Source: an uncultured Alphaproteobacteria bacterium (GTDB lineage Bacteria; Pseudomonadota; Alphaproteobacteria; RF32; CAG-239). From it: 64,000 nucleotides of DNA. This document shows, one piece after another, positions 55,691 to 64,000 of this stretch. The notes under the pieces are model-generated. The model was not told where the DNA came from, made no database searches, and saw only the letters and a program-made list of their open reading frames with translations. Within the stretch, counting starts at the first letter, position 1; the number at the start of each line of letters is the position of its first letter. A program made the translations under genes and the position numbers. Location of the stretch: contig CALXPL010000001.1 in assembly GCA_944390275.1 (NCBI GenBank), forward strand, positions 1-64,000, in the 5' to 3' direction.

Positions 55691-56454
55691 ATGGACTTAT
55701 CTGTAAAAATAATGAGTAAAATTGACACATTATCTAGCATTTTGCAATTTCAAACTGATGATGTATCTTCTTATTGGCGTGAGGCATTATTTAATGCTTA
55801 TCCTTTTTTAGATAAAGAAAAATGTTCCCTTCTCGCTTGGAAAGATAGAAAACAGTATTTAACTTCTGAATTGTCAAAATTTTATGATAAAATTAAGATG
55901 AATTTGCAAAAAAAATGTATCCTCTCACAACAAACATGGAATGAAAAAAAAGAAAATATAAATCATATATATACAAAAGTTTTTGACATTAATTGTTATA
56001 ATTTATTTAATAATATGGTTGCAGAAATTTCTCTTAATCCTATTTGTCCTAGAAATATTAAACAACATAGCTATTCTGTCTTTTGGGCCGGTGATGAACT
56101 TAATTTTCTAAAAACATCCCTCCATGAAATGATACATTTCGTTTGGTTTTATATTTGGAAACAACATTTTAATGATTGTTGGGAAAAGTATGAAGCACCG
56201 AATCTAAAATGGATTTTAAGTGAAATGGTTATTGACACGTTGATAAAGAATACAGATATTGGAAATATTTATCCTGAAAACCCAAAGAAAAAAACGCATA
56301 TTCTTATTTTTATAATATGAAAATAAATAATCAATTTATACTCCATGAATTATCTTCTATGTATAGAAATTCTCCAAATATAATAAATTTTATGGAACAA
56401 GCCTATTTATACTGCAAAGAAAACGAAAAAGATATAAGAAAACAAATATTATAA
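55691..56454 (+). pseudogene. Zincin-like HExxH protein, frameshifted in an A7 run
   Basis: The first frame (to 56320) encodes 209 residues with SLHEMIHFVWFYIW (HExxH) and a downstream SEMVIDTL glutamate, the pattern of a small metallopeptidase-like domain. At the A7 run 56288-56294 the frame ends soon after in low-complexity codons, while the -1 frame continues AYSYFYNMKINNQFILHELS and on to a stop at 56454 with normal codon use. One missing A explains this, by mutation or by slippage during expression. It lies just outside the island. The zincin assignment rests on the motif alone. Confidence 0.65.
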
Positions 56455-56472
56455 TTTTAAGGAAATAATTAA

Positions 56473-57036
56473 ATGAAAAGTGTATTAATCTTACACGGGA
56501 CTTGTGATAAAGTGGAGTTTTTTAACAAAAATACATCCTCTCCTTCAAACTCTCATTGGTTTCCATGGTTACAAAAGAAATTTTTATGTCACAATTTTTT
56601 GTGTCAAACGCAAGAAATGCCAAATCCTTACAATCCAAACTATGAAGATTGGCTAAAAACATTTGAGAATTTTTATAATGAAGATGTCAAAATTATTATC
56701 GGGCATAGTGCCGGTGCCGGTTTTTTGCTAAAATGGTTACAAAACAATCCTAAAACTAAATTAGATAAGCTTATTCTTGTTGCTCCTTGGTTAGATATTG
56801 AAAAAGAATGCTCCAATTTTTTAGATTTTCAAATGAAAGACGACGTATTAAATAATATTAAAGAAATATTGTTATTTTATTCTACTGATGATGAAAAATC
56901 AATTTTGGATAGTGTCAATAAAATTTTATCTTATTATAAAAATTTTAAAGTATATTCTTTTGAAAATAAAGGGCACTTTGTTTACAGCACTATTGGCTCA
57001 ACTTTTCCTGAACTTTGGAAAATTATCTTTAAATAA
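56473..57036 (+). CDS. RBBP9/YdeN-type serine hydrolase
   Basis: A 187-residue alpha/beta hydrolase of the short RBBP9/YdeN type: VLILHGTCD at the N-terminus, nucleophile elbow GHSAGAGF, an acid after LFYSTDDEKS, and a His in ENKGHFVY near the end. The triad is complete. Members act on esters or amides of unknown physiological substrate. AAGGAAAT precedes the ATG. It follows the frameshifted gene by 18 bases. Confidence 0.82.
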   Translation: MKSVLILHGTCDKVEFFNKNTSSPSNSHWFPWLQKKFLCHNFLCQTQEMPNPYNPNYEDWLKTFENFYNEDVKIIIGHSAGAGFLLKWLQNNPKTKLDKLILVAPWLDIEKECSNFLDFQMKDDVLNNIKEILLFYSTDDEKSILDSVNKILSYYKNFKVYSFENKGHFVYSTIGSTFPELWKIIFK

Positions 57037-57620
57037 TTTTATTTTATCAGTATCCCTTGTTTTTTAACATTTCTGCATTATTGCTTTTTGTCTTTTATAA
57101 AATATTGCTCCTGCTTAAATCATTGTGACATAAGGCTGTTGCAATATTTAACGATGTAATAATGTAATCATTTATTTAATTTTATAAAGAGATAAGACTT
57201 TTTGTACTTGTTCAAAATCAAAATTATTTCTTGTTGGAAATCCCAATTATCAATAGTTTCCGTTGGTTCCAGAAAATTTAGTTTGTTATAATCAATTTGA
57301 TGTACTTTATAAAAACATAGCGACTCTATCATTAATACTTGGATTAAGCAAATTAATTTTAATTCTTTTGCTAATATTTATTGACTTTGTTATAAAAAAA
57401 AGGCGATGTTTAAATTATGGGATTTATTTCTATAATTATTATTTACAAGACAGTAACGCTTTGTATAAAACTTTAATGATAAATCTACTTGGCTACTATA
57501 TCCGTTTCGGTGAAATATGGAGTTGAAGCATCATAAATTAAAGTTATGCTTTACCTAAACACTAAACCTGTTTTTTGAATAAAATAATATCGTAAAAATT
57601 TTACATAGAGATAATATTTG
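57037..57620. other. Intergenic region with decayed coding traces
   Basis: No supported gene. A + strand frame at 57263-57526 is hydrophobic and lacks a ribosome site, and a minus-strand frame of ~35 codons near 57165-57280 reads sensibly but has no start. They look like remnants of lost genes. Confidence 0.5.
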
Positions 57621-58652
57621 ATGACTATTTCAACTATTCTTAATAAAGCAAATAAATTACATAATCTTACGAAAGAAGAAATTTATTACCTTCTTTGTGA
57701 CTCTTATGATGACAATATTTTGTTTAAAGAAGCTGACAGAATCCGAAATTTTTATTTGGGCAATAAAGTTCATTTACGAGGTTTAATTGAATTTTCAAAT
57801 TATTGTAAAAATAATTGCCTTTACTGTGGAATCCGTAGAAGCAATAAACTCATTTCCCGTTATCGCATTCAACCCGATATGCTCATATCTATCGCAAAAA
57901 ATGCTGCTCATGTTGGTTATAAAACTCTTGTTTTACAATCAGGAGAAGATAGCTTTTATTCTGTTGAAAAACTTCAATATATTATTCATGAACTAAAAAA
58001 ACTCAATCTTGCAATTACTTTGAGTATTGGTGAAAAAAGTTTTGAGGAATATCAGGCCTATAAAGAAGCTGGAGCTGATCGCTATTTGCTCCGGATAGAA
58101 ACAACGAATAAAAATCTTTATCATCGTCTTGATCCACAAATGTCTTGGGATAATCGAAAACAATGCCTTATTAATCTTCAAAAATTAGGTTATGAACTTG
58201 GCTCGGGCTTTATGGTCGGTCTTCCTCGACAAAGTCTTGAATCTATTGCCGATGATATTCTTTTTCTTAAAGAGCTTAACGTGGATATGGCTGGAATCGG
58301 ACCTTTTATTCCTCACCCTCAAACGCCGTTGAAAAATGTTAAAAATAATCCCTTTCGCCTGTCTTTGAAAGTAATTGCTATCTTACGTCTTTTACTTCCT
58401 GATATTAATATTCCAGCAACAACCGCTATGGAAGCATTGCACCCTAAGGGGCGTATTCTTGCTTTACAGTGTGGGGCTAACGTCATTATGCCTAATGTTA
58501 CAAATCTTGAATTTTGCAAATCTTATCAGCTTTATCCGGGTAAACCCCTTCCTTTTGATTCTTTGGAAATTCAATATAATAAAATCTCTAAAATGCTCAC
58601 TACTCTTGGGAGAACTATAGCAACTGATTTTGGGTTTCATCAAAAATTTTAA
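57621..58652 (+). CDS. hydE: HydE-type radical SAM protein ([FeFe]-hydrogenase maturase)
   Basis: The 343-residue protein has the radical SAM motif CKNNCLYCGIR within HLRGLIEFSNYCKNNC, the distinctive HydE/BioB-like context, then GYKTLVLQSGED, RIETTNKNLYHRLDP, GFMVGLPRQ and IGPFIPHPQTPL. HydE helps build the H-cluster of [FeFe]-hydrogenases with HydF and HydG. Neither those nor a hydrogenase is in this window, so they must be elsewhere or the protein has another role. The start is ATG at 57621. The stop overlaps the convergent gene by four bases. Confidence 0.88.
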   Translation: MTISTILNKANKLHNLTKEEIYYLLCDSYDDNILFKEADRIRNFYLGNKVHLRGLIEFSNYCKNNCLYCGIRRSNKLISRYRIQPDMLISIAKNAAHVGYKTLVLQSGEDSFYSVEKLQYIIHELKKLNLAITLSIGEKSFEEYQAYKEAGADRYLLRIETTNKNLYHRLDPQMSWDNRKQCLINLQKLGYELGSGFMVGLPRQSLESIADDILFLKELNVDMAGIGPFIPHPQTPLKNVKNNPFRLSLKVIAILRLLLPDINIPATTAMEALHPKGRILALQCGANVIMPNVTNLEFCKSYQLYPGKPLPFDSLEIQYNKISKMLTTLGRTIATDFGFHQKF

Positions 58653-59311
58653 TATAAACCCGTATAGTATCTTTTCTTTAATATAAGTTCATTGGTTGAT
58701 GTGTCATAAATATACATGTGATCTGCTATATTTTTATATTTTTCTATATATTTTTTTATTAAGGCGGATCTTTCTAAAATCAATTCTTTCGGGGTATGCC
58801 TCCGTGTTTGTTTTTCTCTTTCTACTGTTCTTTTCATCGCAATTTGCGGTTTACATAAGAGATAATCAACCTCTGTCCGGTATCCTAATAATTTTGCATT
58901 TTTAAACAGTTCTATATGCGCCTCATTTACTCCGCTATGTTCAAAAAAAATGTTTAATTTATGAATAACTGCTCGTCTTAATATTTCATATCCAATAACT
59001 CTTGCCGGCATTTCCCATTTTTTAAAACTTTCTTCTCCTCCTAGCAAATATATATCTTGTCTATAACCTGGGATACTTTCCATAATTTCATCAAACCCTA
59101 AGTAGATTGATTTACTATTTTGAAAATATTTACAAAATGTACTCTTACCTGCTCCCGGAATACCACCTATTTGTGTTAATAATGGTTTAGGTGTTGGGTG
59201 AACCCCTGCCAATGTTTCTTTAATAATTTCTTCATATAGCGGACATTGTATTTCTTGGTAATCATATGAAACAAGTTGTTTTATGCTTGGCATCAAATCA
59301 GATATCTTCAT
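58649..59311 (-). CDS. Zeta-toxin-like P-loop kinase
   Basis: A 220-residue protein with Walker A GGIPGAGKST (about residue 50), FDEIM as the catalytic-Asp region, FEHSGVNE, and a later Arg-rich helix (MKRTVEREKQTRRHTP). This matches the zeta toxin / polynucleotide-kinase group, which phosphorylates UDP-sugars or other small substrates. There is no epsilon antitoxin next to it, so it may be a housekeeping or stand-alone member. AAGGA ahead of the ATG at 59311 fixes the start; the frame opens 18 codons earlier. Confidence 0.75.
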   Translation of the reverse strand: MKISDLMPSIKQLVSYDYQEIQCPLYEEIIKETLAGVHPTPKPLLTQIGGIPGAGKSTFCKYFQNSKSIYLGFDEIMESIPGYRQDIYLLGGEESFKKWEMPARVIGYEILRRAVIHKLNIFFEHSGVNEAHIELFKNAKLLGYRTEVDYLLCKPQIAMKRTVEREKQTRRHTPKELILERSALIKKYIEKYKNIADHMYIYDTSTNELILKKRYYTGLY

Positions 59312-59446
59312 CTTTTTTCCTTCTTCTATTTGTTTTCTTTTATCACATTTTATACAAAAAAACAACTTTTATTCTTAAATAATCATTGCACTCATCTGTT
59401 TCTTGCTCTATTTTATTGTTATAATAATAAAAAAGGGGATTTTATC

Positions 59447-60211
59447 ATGACTAAAATTACATGGAAAGCAGGAACTATGTTATATCCTGTGCCTCCGGCT
59501 ATGATTTCTTGTGGAACTATGGAGCATCCTAATATTATGACTGCGGCATGGACTGGAATAATTAATAGTGAACCTCCTATGACTTATGTTTCTATTCGTC
59601 CCTCCCGTTTTTCTCACAAAATTATCAAAGATAGCGGTGAATTTGTTATTAATTTACCAACTCTCTCTATGGTAGTAGCAGCTGATTTTTGCGGTGTAAA
59701 ATCTGGAAGAGATACTGATAAATTTAAAGAAATGGAATTAACTCCTCTTAAATCTTCACAAATTAATGCGCCTCAAATTTTAGAAAGTCCAATTTCTCTT
59801 GAATGCCGTGTGATTGATATTAAAAGTTTTGGCTCTCACGATATGTTTTTGGCTGAGATTGTGGCCGTTAATGTTGATGATAAATATCTCGATAATGAAG
59901 GTAAATTTTGGATTGAAAAAACGGGTTTATTAGCTTTTGCCCACGGGCATTATTTTACCCTAGGGCGAAATTTAGGTAGTTTTGGCTTTTCCGTTAACAA
60001 AAATCGCTTAAATATGATGAAAAAGATGGAAAAGATTGAAGTTAAGACCAAAGAGCCCAAAATTTTAATTGAAAAGCGCGCCGAAAAAGAAGCAAGACCT
60101 TTAAACAAACCTTCTAAATTTTCGAAAAAACACATACGTTCAAAGACTGTGCCTTCATCACGTCATAGCAATAAATTTTTAGGAAAAACAAAATTTGCAA
60201 AATCCAATTAG
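59447..60211 (+). CDS. Flavin reductase-like FMN-binding protein
   Basis: The 254-residue protein follows the flavin reductase-like family: YPVPPAMISCGT, NIMTAAWTGIINSEPPM, ISIRP-type strand (VSIRPSRFSHKII), GEFVINLPT and FCGVKSGRDTDKF. It probably binds FMN as a dimer in reductive metabolism. The last ~60 residues are a basic tail (KKHIRSK) not typical of the family. The frame opens far upstream, but AAAAGGGG ahead of the ATG at 59447 and the start of the domain place it there. Confidence 0.87.
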   Translation: MTKITWKAGTMLYPVPPAMISCGTMEHPNIMTAAWTGIINSEPPMTYVSIRPSRFSHKIIKDSGEFVINLPTLSMVVAADFCGVKSGRDTDKFKEMELTPLKSSQINAPQILESPISLECRVIDIKSFGSHDMFLAEIVAVNVDDKYLDNEGKFWIEKTGLLAFAHGHYFTLGRNLGSFGFSVNKNRLNMMKKMEKIEVKTKEPKILIEKRAEKEARPLNKPSKFSKKHIRSKTVPSSRHSNKFLGKTKFAKSN

Positions 60212-60224
60212 GTATTTTATTTAT

Positions 60225-60260
60225 AAAAAACCAAAGGCTCAGTTAAAAACTGAGCCTTTG
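60225..60260 (-). terminator. Terminator of the minus-strand gene at 60270-60674
   Basis: CAAAGGCTCAGTT and AACTGAGCCTTTG form a 13-bp stem with an AAA loop. The T run (TTTTTT) follows only on the minus strand. Confidence 0.88.
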
Positions 60261-60269
60261 ATGCTATCT

Positions 60270-60674
60270 CTAAATTTTATAGCGAACACTTCCTCGGGCT
60301 TGTATTTTCGGATATATTTTTTTTAAAACCATTCCGAACTCTCCTTGCCAGCTTTCTTGAGGAACTGACAAAAACTCTATACACAAGCTCTTGCATCCGC
60401 AAATTTTGTCCGTCAGTATTGTTTCCATGATTTGTTCCTTATTAGAACGTTCTTTACTGTATTTTTCCGTTATCTTTTCTTTCAGCTCCGGAGCCGGAAG
60501 GAAAGCATATTCCCTACGTTCATTGTGATTGCTAATTTGAGACGCAATTACATAAGCGGCAAAAATACTTGGATAAACAACACCTTCATGTTCCACATAA
60601 GTTTCATCAGAATAATTGTCAGCAATGTACTGAGCTAATTCTTCTAAAGAAGAAATTTCATTTAACTTTTTCAT
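60270..60674 (-). CDS. Hypothetical protein, possibly NADAR-like
   Basis: A 134-residue soluble protein. EHEGVVYPSIFAAYVIASQI followed by NERREYAFLPAPELKEKI recalls the start of NADAR/YbiA-type N-glycosidases (ypt.EhaYqa.K), but the key residues are not all in place, and the rest (WQGEFGMVLKKIYPKIQARG) only loosely fits. It stands alone with its own terminator. Confidence 0.55.
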   Translation of the reverse strand: MKKLNEISSLEELAQYIADNYSDETYVEHEGVVYPSIFAAYVIASQISNHNERREYAFLPAPELKEKITEKYSKERSNKEQIMETILTDKICGCKSLCIEFLSVPQESWQGEFGMVLKKIYPKIQARGSVRYKI

Positions 60675-60751
60675 AATTATAAAATTTAATTGTATGACTT
60701 GACTTTGTTATTAGGCATTTTTTATTAAAATGTCAAGAAAATAAAAAATAC

Positions 60752-61453
60752 TTACTTCCTTGTGTCAAAAACAGAAAAACTTTCTTTTAAATATTTTAAT
60801 AATTTTTTATCTGTGAAAAATTTTTCACAATCCTCTTCTTGAGTTATTATATCGCTTTCTATCGGGCGATATTTTTGTAAATAGTATTCTTTAACTCCTA
60901 GTGATTTTAATTCATTTCCTATGGTATAAATATCATCAATGGAAAGCAATCTCGGATCGCAAGTTGTTCGGCATTCATAAGCTTTTCCGGATTGAAGTAA
61001 TAATTTTAAACTCTCTATTACTTCTTTAAAATGTCTTTGCCCTACTGCTTCATTATACCTTGCTTCATTTAGTGGTGTTTTTATATCAAATCCTACCCAA
61101 TCTACTCGTGGCAATACTTTTTTAAAAAAGTCTGCGCGGAATCCTCCTGTATGCAATCCTATCTTATACCCTAATTTTTTTACTTCCTCGATTGCTTCCG
61201 GTAAACTATTTTGAACTAATGGCTCTCCTCCGCTAAAAACAACAGCATCCAATTTTCCCTGCCGTTCTTTTAAAAACTCTACAAATTTACTCCATTCAAA
61301 TCCTGTAACTTTATTTATCTTTTGTAACTCCATATTATGACAGAATGGGCATCTCCATGGACAACCTTGCATAAATACTACTGCTGACATTTTTCCAGGG
61401 TAATCAACCATACTAAATGTTTCGACTCCGCCCACATTAATCTCTTTTGTCAT
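60752..61453 (-). CDS. nrdG: Anaerobic ribonucleotide reductase activase NrdG
   Basis: A radical SAM protein (233 residues) with the CxxxCxxC cluster motif in QGCPWRCPFCHN, then the SAM-binding VVFSGGEPL. It generates the glycyl radical of the class III reductase. It is preceded by GGGAG and lies downstream of nrdD and the separate glycyl-domain gene on the same strand, with a stem-loop in the gap. The length is that of the longer NrdG type. Confidence 0.93.
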   Translation of the reverse strand: MTKEINVGGVETFSMVDYPGKMSAVVFMQGCPWRCPFCHNMELQKINKVTGFEWSKFVEFLKERQGKLDAVVFSGGEPLVQNSLPEAIEEVKKLGYKIGLHTGGFRADFFKKVLPRVDWVGFDIKTPLNEARYNEAVGQRHFKEVIESLKLLLQSGKAYECRTTCDPRLLSIDDIYTIGNELKSLGVKEYYLQKYRPIESDIITQEEDCEKFFTDKKLLKYLKESFSVFDTRK

Positions 61454-61475
61454 ATTTCTTTACTCCCTTTTAAAA

Positions 61476-61510
61476 TTAAACCGGATTACGGCATCTGTAA
61501 TCCGGTTTAA
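61476..61510 (-). promoter_or_regulatory. Stem-loop between the glycyl-domain gene and nrdG
   Basis: TTAAACCGGATTAC and GTAATCCGGTTTAA form a perfect 14-bp stem with a 7-base loop, followed on the minus strand by TTTAATTTT. It may work as a partial terminator or mRNA-stabilising hairpin that lowers nrdG expression relative to nrdD. Confidence 0.7.
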
Positions 61511-61526
61511 TTCAATTCTAATTCGA

Positions 61527-61730
61527 CTATTCGGCTGCGATATCGTATTTTTCAAGGTTAATTACAGCTTTGCTTTCACAAAAACATGTACGTGAATAAA
61601 ATTCTGATTTTTTACCGACATTGAATTCAGAAACCGGACGAAAATATCCCATTACTCTGGTCCATACTTCGCAAGGTTGTCTTTCTTCATCTGTTAATCT
61701 TACATCATCGATATTAATTGTATTGTTCAT
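61527..61730 (-). CDS. Separate glycyl-radical domain of the anaerobic ribonucleotide reductase
   Basis: The 67-residue product is essentially the C-terminal end of NrdD: PCEVWTRVMGYFRPVSEF, then NVGKKSEF and R, matching the pattern RVxGY...FNxGKxxE...R in which the Gly carries the radical in NrdD. GGAG lies nine bases before the ATG at 61730. It begins 38 bases after the nrdD stop, so the reductase is made as two polypeptides that must pair. YfiD, which supplies a glycyl domain for pyruvate formate-lyase, is a known parallel. The 17-residue tail beyond the domain is unusual. Confidence 0.82.
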   Translation of the reverse strand: MNNTINIDDVRLTDEERQPCEVWTRVMGYFRPVSEFNVGKKSEFYSRTCFCESKAVINLEKYDIAAE

Positions 61731-61768
61731 GTTTGTTTTCTCCAAATAAATTAAATAATTAACCCTAA

Positions 61769-63826
61769 TTATGCAACTTCTTTTCTAGATGTTGCCAGTC
61801 TTTTTTCTGCCTTTTTCTCCTCATCGCAAATTGGGCAGTATTTATGCTCTCCTGAAATATAACCATGTTTTGGACATATTGAAAATGTCGGAGTTATAGT
61901 TATGTAAGGAAGGCGATAATTGGTTAGAACTCTTCTTACCAAATCTCTGCATACTTTGGCGGAAGAAATTCTTTGTCCCATATAAAGGTGTAAAACAGTG
62001 CCTCCGGTATATTTTGTTTGTAGCGTAGATTGTAAATCTAATGCTTCAAACGGATCATCTGTATAACCGACCGGAAGTTGTGATGAATTTGTATAATATG
62101 GATTTTCTTTTGTTCCGGCTTGAATAATATCCTTAAAGCGTTTTTTGTCTTCTCTTGCAAAACGTGTTGTTGCACTTTCTGCCGGGGTTGCTTCCAAATT
62201 ATACATATGTCCTGTTTCTTCTTGTATCTTGACCATCTTTGCTCGAATGTAATCTAAAAATTTTACGGCAAATTCTTGTCCCCATTGGTCGGCTATATTA
62301 TGTTCATCATTGGTAAAATTACGTATCATTTCGTTAATTCCGTTAACTCCTATGGTGGAGAAGTGATTACGCAATGTTCCGAGATAACGCTTTGTGAATG
62401 GGAATAAGCCTCCATCAATTAAACGCTGAATTACTTTTCTCTTTATTTCAAGCGATGTTCTTGCTATTTCCATTAATTCATCTACTCTGGCAAAGAGACC
62501 TGTTTCATTTCCTTTATAAACATATCCTAATCTGGCACAGTTAAATGTAACGACTCCTATTGAACCTGTTTGTTCTGCAGAACCAAATAATCCATTTCCA
62601 CGAGCTAAGAGTTCTCTCAAATCAAGTTGCAAACGGCAACACATTGATCGTATTTGTCCTGGTTTTAATACTGAATTAATGAAATTTTGGAAATAAGGAA
62701 GGCCATATTTTGCCGTCATTTCAAATAATAATTCAGTATTATCATCTTCCCACGGAAAATCTGGTGTCATATTATAAGTTGGAATTGGGAATGTAAATGG
62801 ACGACCTTTAATATCACCTCTCATCATAACGGTAATATAGGCTTTATTTATCATATGCATTTCATCTTTTAAATCGCCATAGGTAAACGTTTGTTCTTCA
62901 CCTGCAATAATCGGATGTTTATCTCTTAAATCTTCTGGGCAAACCCAATCAAATGTGAAGTTTGTAAATGGTGTTTGAGATCCCCAACGTGATGGTATAT
63001 TTAGATTGTAAATAAGCTCTTGTATGCATTGTTCGACATCATCATATTTCATATTATCTTTACGAATATACGGGGCTAAATATGTATCTACCGATGAGAA
63101 TGCTTGTGCTCCGGCCCATTCATTTTGCAAAGTTCCCATAAAGTTTACCATTTGTCCAACGGCTGAAGATAAATGCTTGGGAGCTCCGGCTTCTGTTTTT
63201 CCCGGAACACCATTAAATCCTTCATGCAACAAATTTTTTAATGACCAACCGGCGCAATAAGCGGCTAACATATCTAAATCGTGAATATGAATATCTCCAT
63301 TTCGGTGCGCTTCCCCAACATTAGCCGGATATACATGGCTCAACCAATAATTGGCCGTTACTTTTCCGGATACGTTTAAAATCAAGCCACCATTAGAATA
63401 ACCTTGGTTTGCATTGGCATTTACACGCCAGTCTAGTCTTTCTAAATACTCATTAATTGAACTTTCCACATCAACCATAACTTTTTTGTCATTACGAGAG
63501 CGTTGTCTTTGATCGCGGTACAAAATGTAGGCTTTTGCTGTTGCAAAATAGTTGGCTGAAATTAACACTTGTTCAACGATGTCTTGTATTTGCTCAATTG
63601 TCGGTAAGCTGTCAGCAAATTTATGTTCAACAACTTTTAAAACTTGCGCCGTTAGCAACCACGCTTCTTGTTCACTGAATTCGTTTGTTGATGTCCCTGC
63701 TTTAAGAATCGCATTATATATTTTTGAACTGTCAAACGGAGCTAATGTTCCATCTCTTTTGGTTACATTTTCTATTTTTATTTCTTTATTGGCAATTTGC
63801 GGTATGGGGTAGTTATTGTCAGACAT
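61769..63826 (-). CDS. nrdD: Anaerobic (class III) ribonucleoside-triphosphate reductase, catalytic part without glycyl domain
   Basis: The 685-residue protein starts with an ATP-cone (RDGTLAPFDSSKIYNAILKA) and carries the glycyl-radical-enzyme barrel with NIPSRWGSQTPFTNFTF, SMCCRLQLDL and GSIGVVTFNCARLG. The C-terminus has the zinc-site segment TPTFSICPKHGY and HKYCPICDEE but then stops; the usual RVxGY glycyl loop is missing and is encoded by the next gene. The enzyme reduces NTPs to dNTPs without oxygen. The ATG at 63826 gives the expected N-terminus; its AAGGA is rather far (13 bases). Two NrdR-like boxes lie upstream. Confidence 0.93.
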   Translation of the reverse strand: MSDNNYPIPQIANKEIKIENVTKRDGTLAPFDSSKIYNAILKAGTSTNEFSEQEAWLLTAQVLKVVEHKFADSLPTIEQIQDIVEQVLISANYFATAKAYILYRDQRQRSRNDKKVMVDVESSINEYLERLDWRVNANANQGYSNGGLILNVSGKVTANYWLSHVYPANVGEAHRNGDIHIHDLDMLAAYCAGWSLKNLLHEGFNGVPGKTEAGAPKHLSSAVGQMVNFMGTLQNEWAGAQAFSSVDTYLAPYIRKDNMKYDDVEQCIQELIYNLNIPSRWGSQTPFTNFTFDWVCPEDLRDKHPIIAGEEQTFTYGDLKDEMHMINKAYITVMMRGDIKGRPFTFPIPTYNMTPDFPWEDDNTELLFEMTAKYGLPYFQNFINSVLKPGQIRSMCCRLQLDLRELLARGNGLFGSAEQTGSIGVVTFNCARLGYVYKGNETGLFARVDELMEIARTSLEIKRKVIQRLIDGGLFPFTKRYLGTLRNHFSTIGVNGINEMIRNFTNDEHNIADQWGQEFAVKFLDYIRAKMVKIQEETGHMYNLEATPAESATTRFAREDKKRFKDIIQAGTKENPYYTNSSQLPVGYTDDPFEALDLQSTLQTKYTGGTVLHLYMGQRISSAKVCRDLVRRVLTNYRLPYITITPTFSICPKHGYISGEHKYCPICDEEKKAEKRLATSRKEVA

Positions 63827-63894
63827 TTTGAATAAGTATTCCTTTATTTTAGTGTTTTTAACAAATTTTCTTTTTAACAAGATTTACTATGAAC

Positions 63895-63942
63895 ATACTA
63901 TATATTGTGTTAAAAAAATGTAAATGACCCAACATATAGTTT
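63895..63942. promoter_or_regulatory. Pair of NrdR-box-like operators upstream of nrdD
   Basis: Box 1 (63895-63910, ATACTATATATTGTGT) agrees with 15 of 16 positions of the NrdR consensus acaCwAtATaTwGtgt; box 2 (63927-63942, ACCCAACATATAGTTT) agrees with 13. They are 32 bp apart start to start, about three helical turns, the spacing NrdR sites usually show. The nrdD start lies 69 bases away. Confidence 0.8.
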
Positions 63943-64000
63943 CCACAGTTTTTTGTTTTTATTTTTTTGAATGTGTTTTCTGCCTTTTATATTGCCTAAT

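Noticed and set aside
57263-57526. 87-residue membrane protein between the hydrolase and hydE
   Set aside because: No start signal and irregular composition; more likely decayed sequence.
58649-59311. Toxin-antitoxin pair with the zeta-like kinase
   Set aside because: No small epsilon-like antitoxin gene on either side; neighbours are convergent hydE and divergent flavin reductase.
1-64000. Insertion sequences
   Set aside because: No complete transposase with terminal inverted repeats was found; only recombinase genes and fragments inside the island.

Overview
The window is AT-rich bacterial DNA. It reads as an uncultured, anaerobic, probably host- or gut-associated alphaproteobacterium. 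The evidence is the TPR-bamB-der and psd-pssA neighbourhoods, a class III ribonucleotide reductase (nrdD/nrdG), a HydE maturase, tandem VirB6-like genes of the kind best known from Rickettsiales, and a type II-C Cas9. Lineage is an inference; there is no rRNA gene in the window.

1-18.6 kb: an envelope or type IV secretion (T4SS) cluster on the + strand. It holds a lipoprotein, a degenerate alpha/beta-hydrolase, a small membrane protein and four consecutive VirB6/TrbL-like polytopic proteins; the last is a 1334-residue fusion carrying an M23 endopeptidase and a muramidase-like domain. A double-HTH/S24-like regulator follows, then an acidic repeat protein, a small helical protein, a secretin-like lipoprotein and a single-pass membrane protein.

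18.8-32.2 kb: chromosomal housekeeping genes. These are apaG; a minus-strand operon of diguanylate cyclase, RNA methyltransferase, lipoprotein and transketolase; a membrane protein; TPR protein-bamB-der; an unknown gene; pssA and psd; and tRNA-Leu(UAA).

32.2-55.5 kb: a 23.3-kb genomic island inserted in the 3' end of tRNA-Leu, bounded by a 24-bp direct repeat. It carries two near-identical WYL regulators in opposite orientation near its two ends, a PD-(D/E)XK pair, a GmrSD-type restriction protein with a partner, a type II-C CRISPR-Cas locus (cas1, 36 repeats, cas2, cas9, tracrRNA), a WG-repeat protein, a tyrosine recombinase, and a tandem-AAA+ ATPase / PD-(D/E)XK nuclease / beta-CASP metallo-hydrolase group. 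Five copies of one operator (CGACA-N5-TGTCR-like) lie 37-61 bp upstream of both WYL genes, the AAA+-nuclease operon, the metallo-hydrolase, the WG protein and an unknown gene. I infer a single WYL-controlled regulon, probably defensive, and consider it the best candidate for an undescribed system.

55.5-64 kb: a frameshifted zincin-like gene, a small serine hydrolase, hydE, a zeta-toxin-like kinase, a flavin-reductase-like protein, an unknown gene, and the anaerobic ribonucleotide reductase operon. There the glycyl-radical domain is a separate 67-residue gene between nrdD and nrdG, and two NrdR-box-like sites lie upstream of nrdD.

Within the CRISPR locus every intact repeat contains a sigma70-like promoter (TTGACC-17-TATGCT), the cas1 stop codon lies inside a degenerate first repeat, and cas1 is separated from cas2-cas9 by the array.
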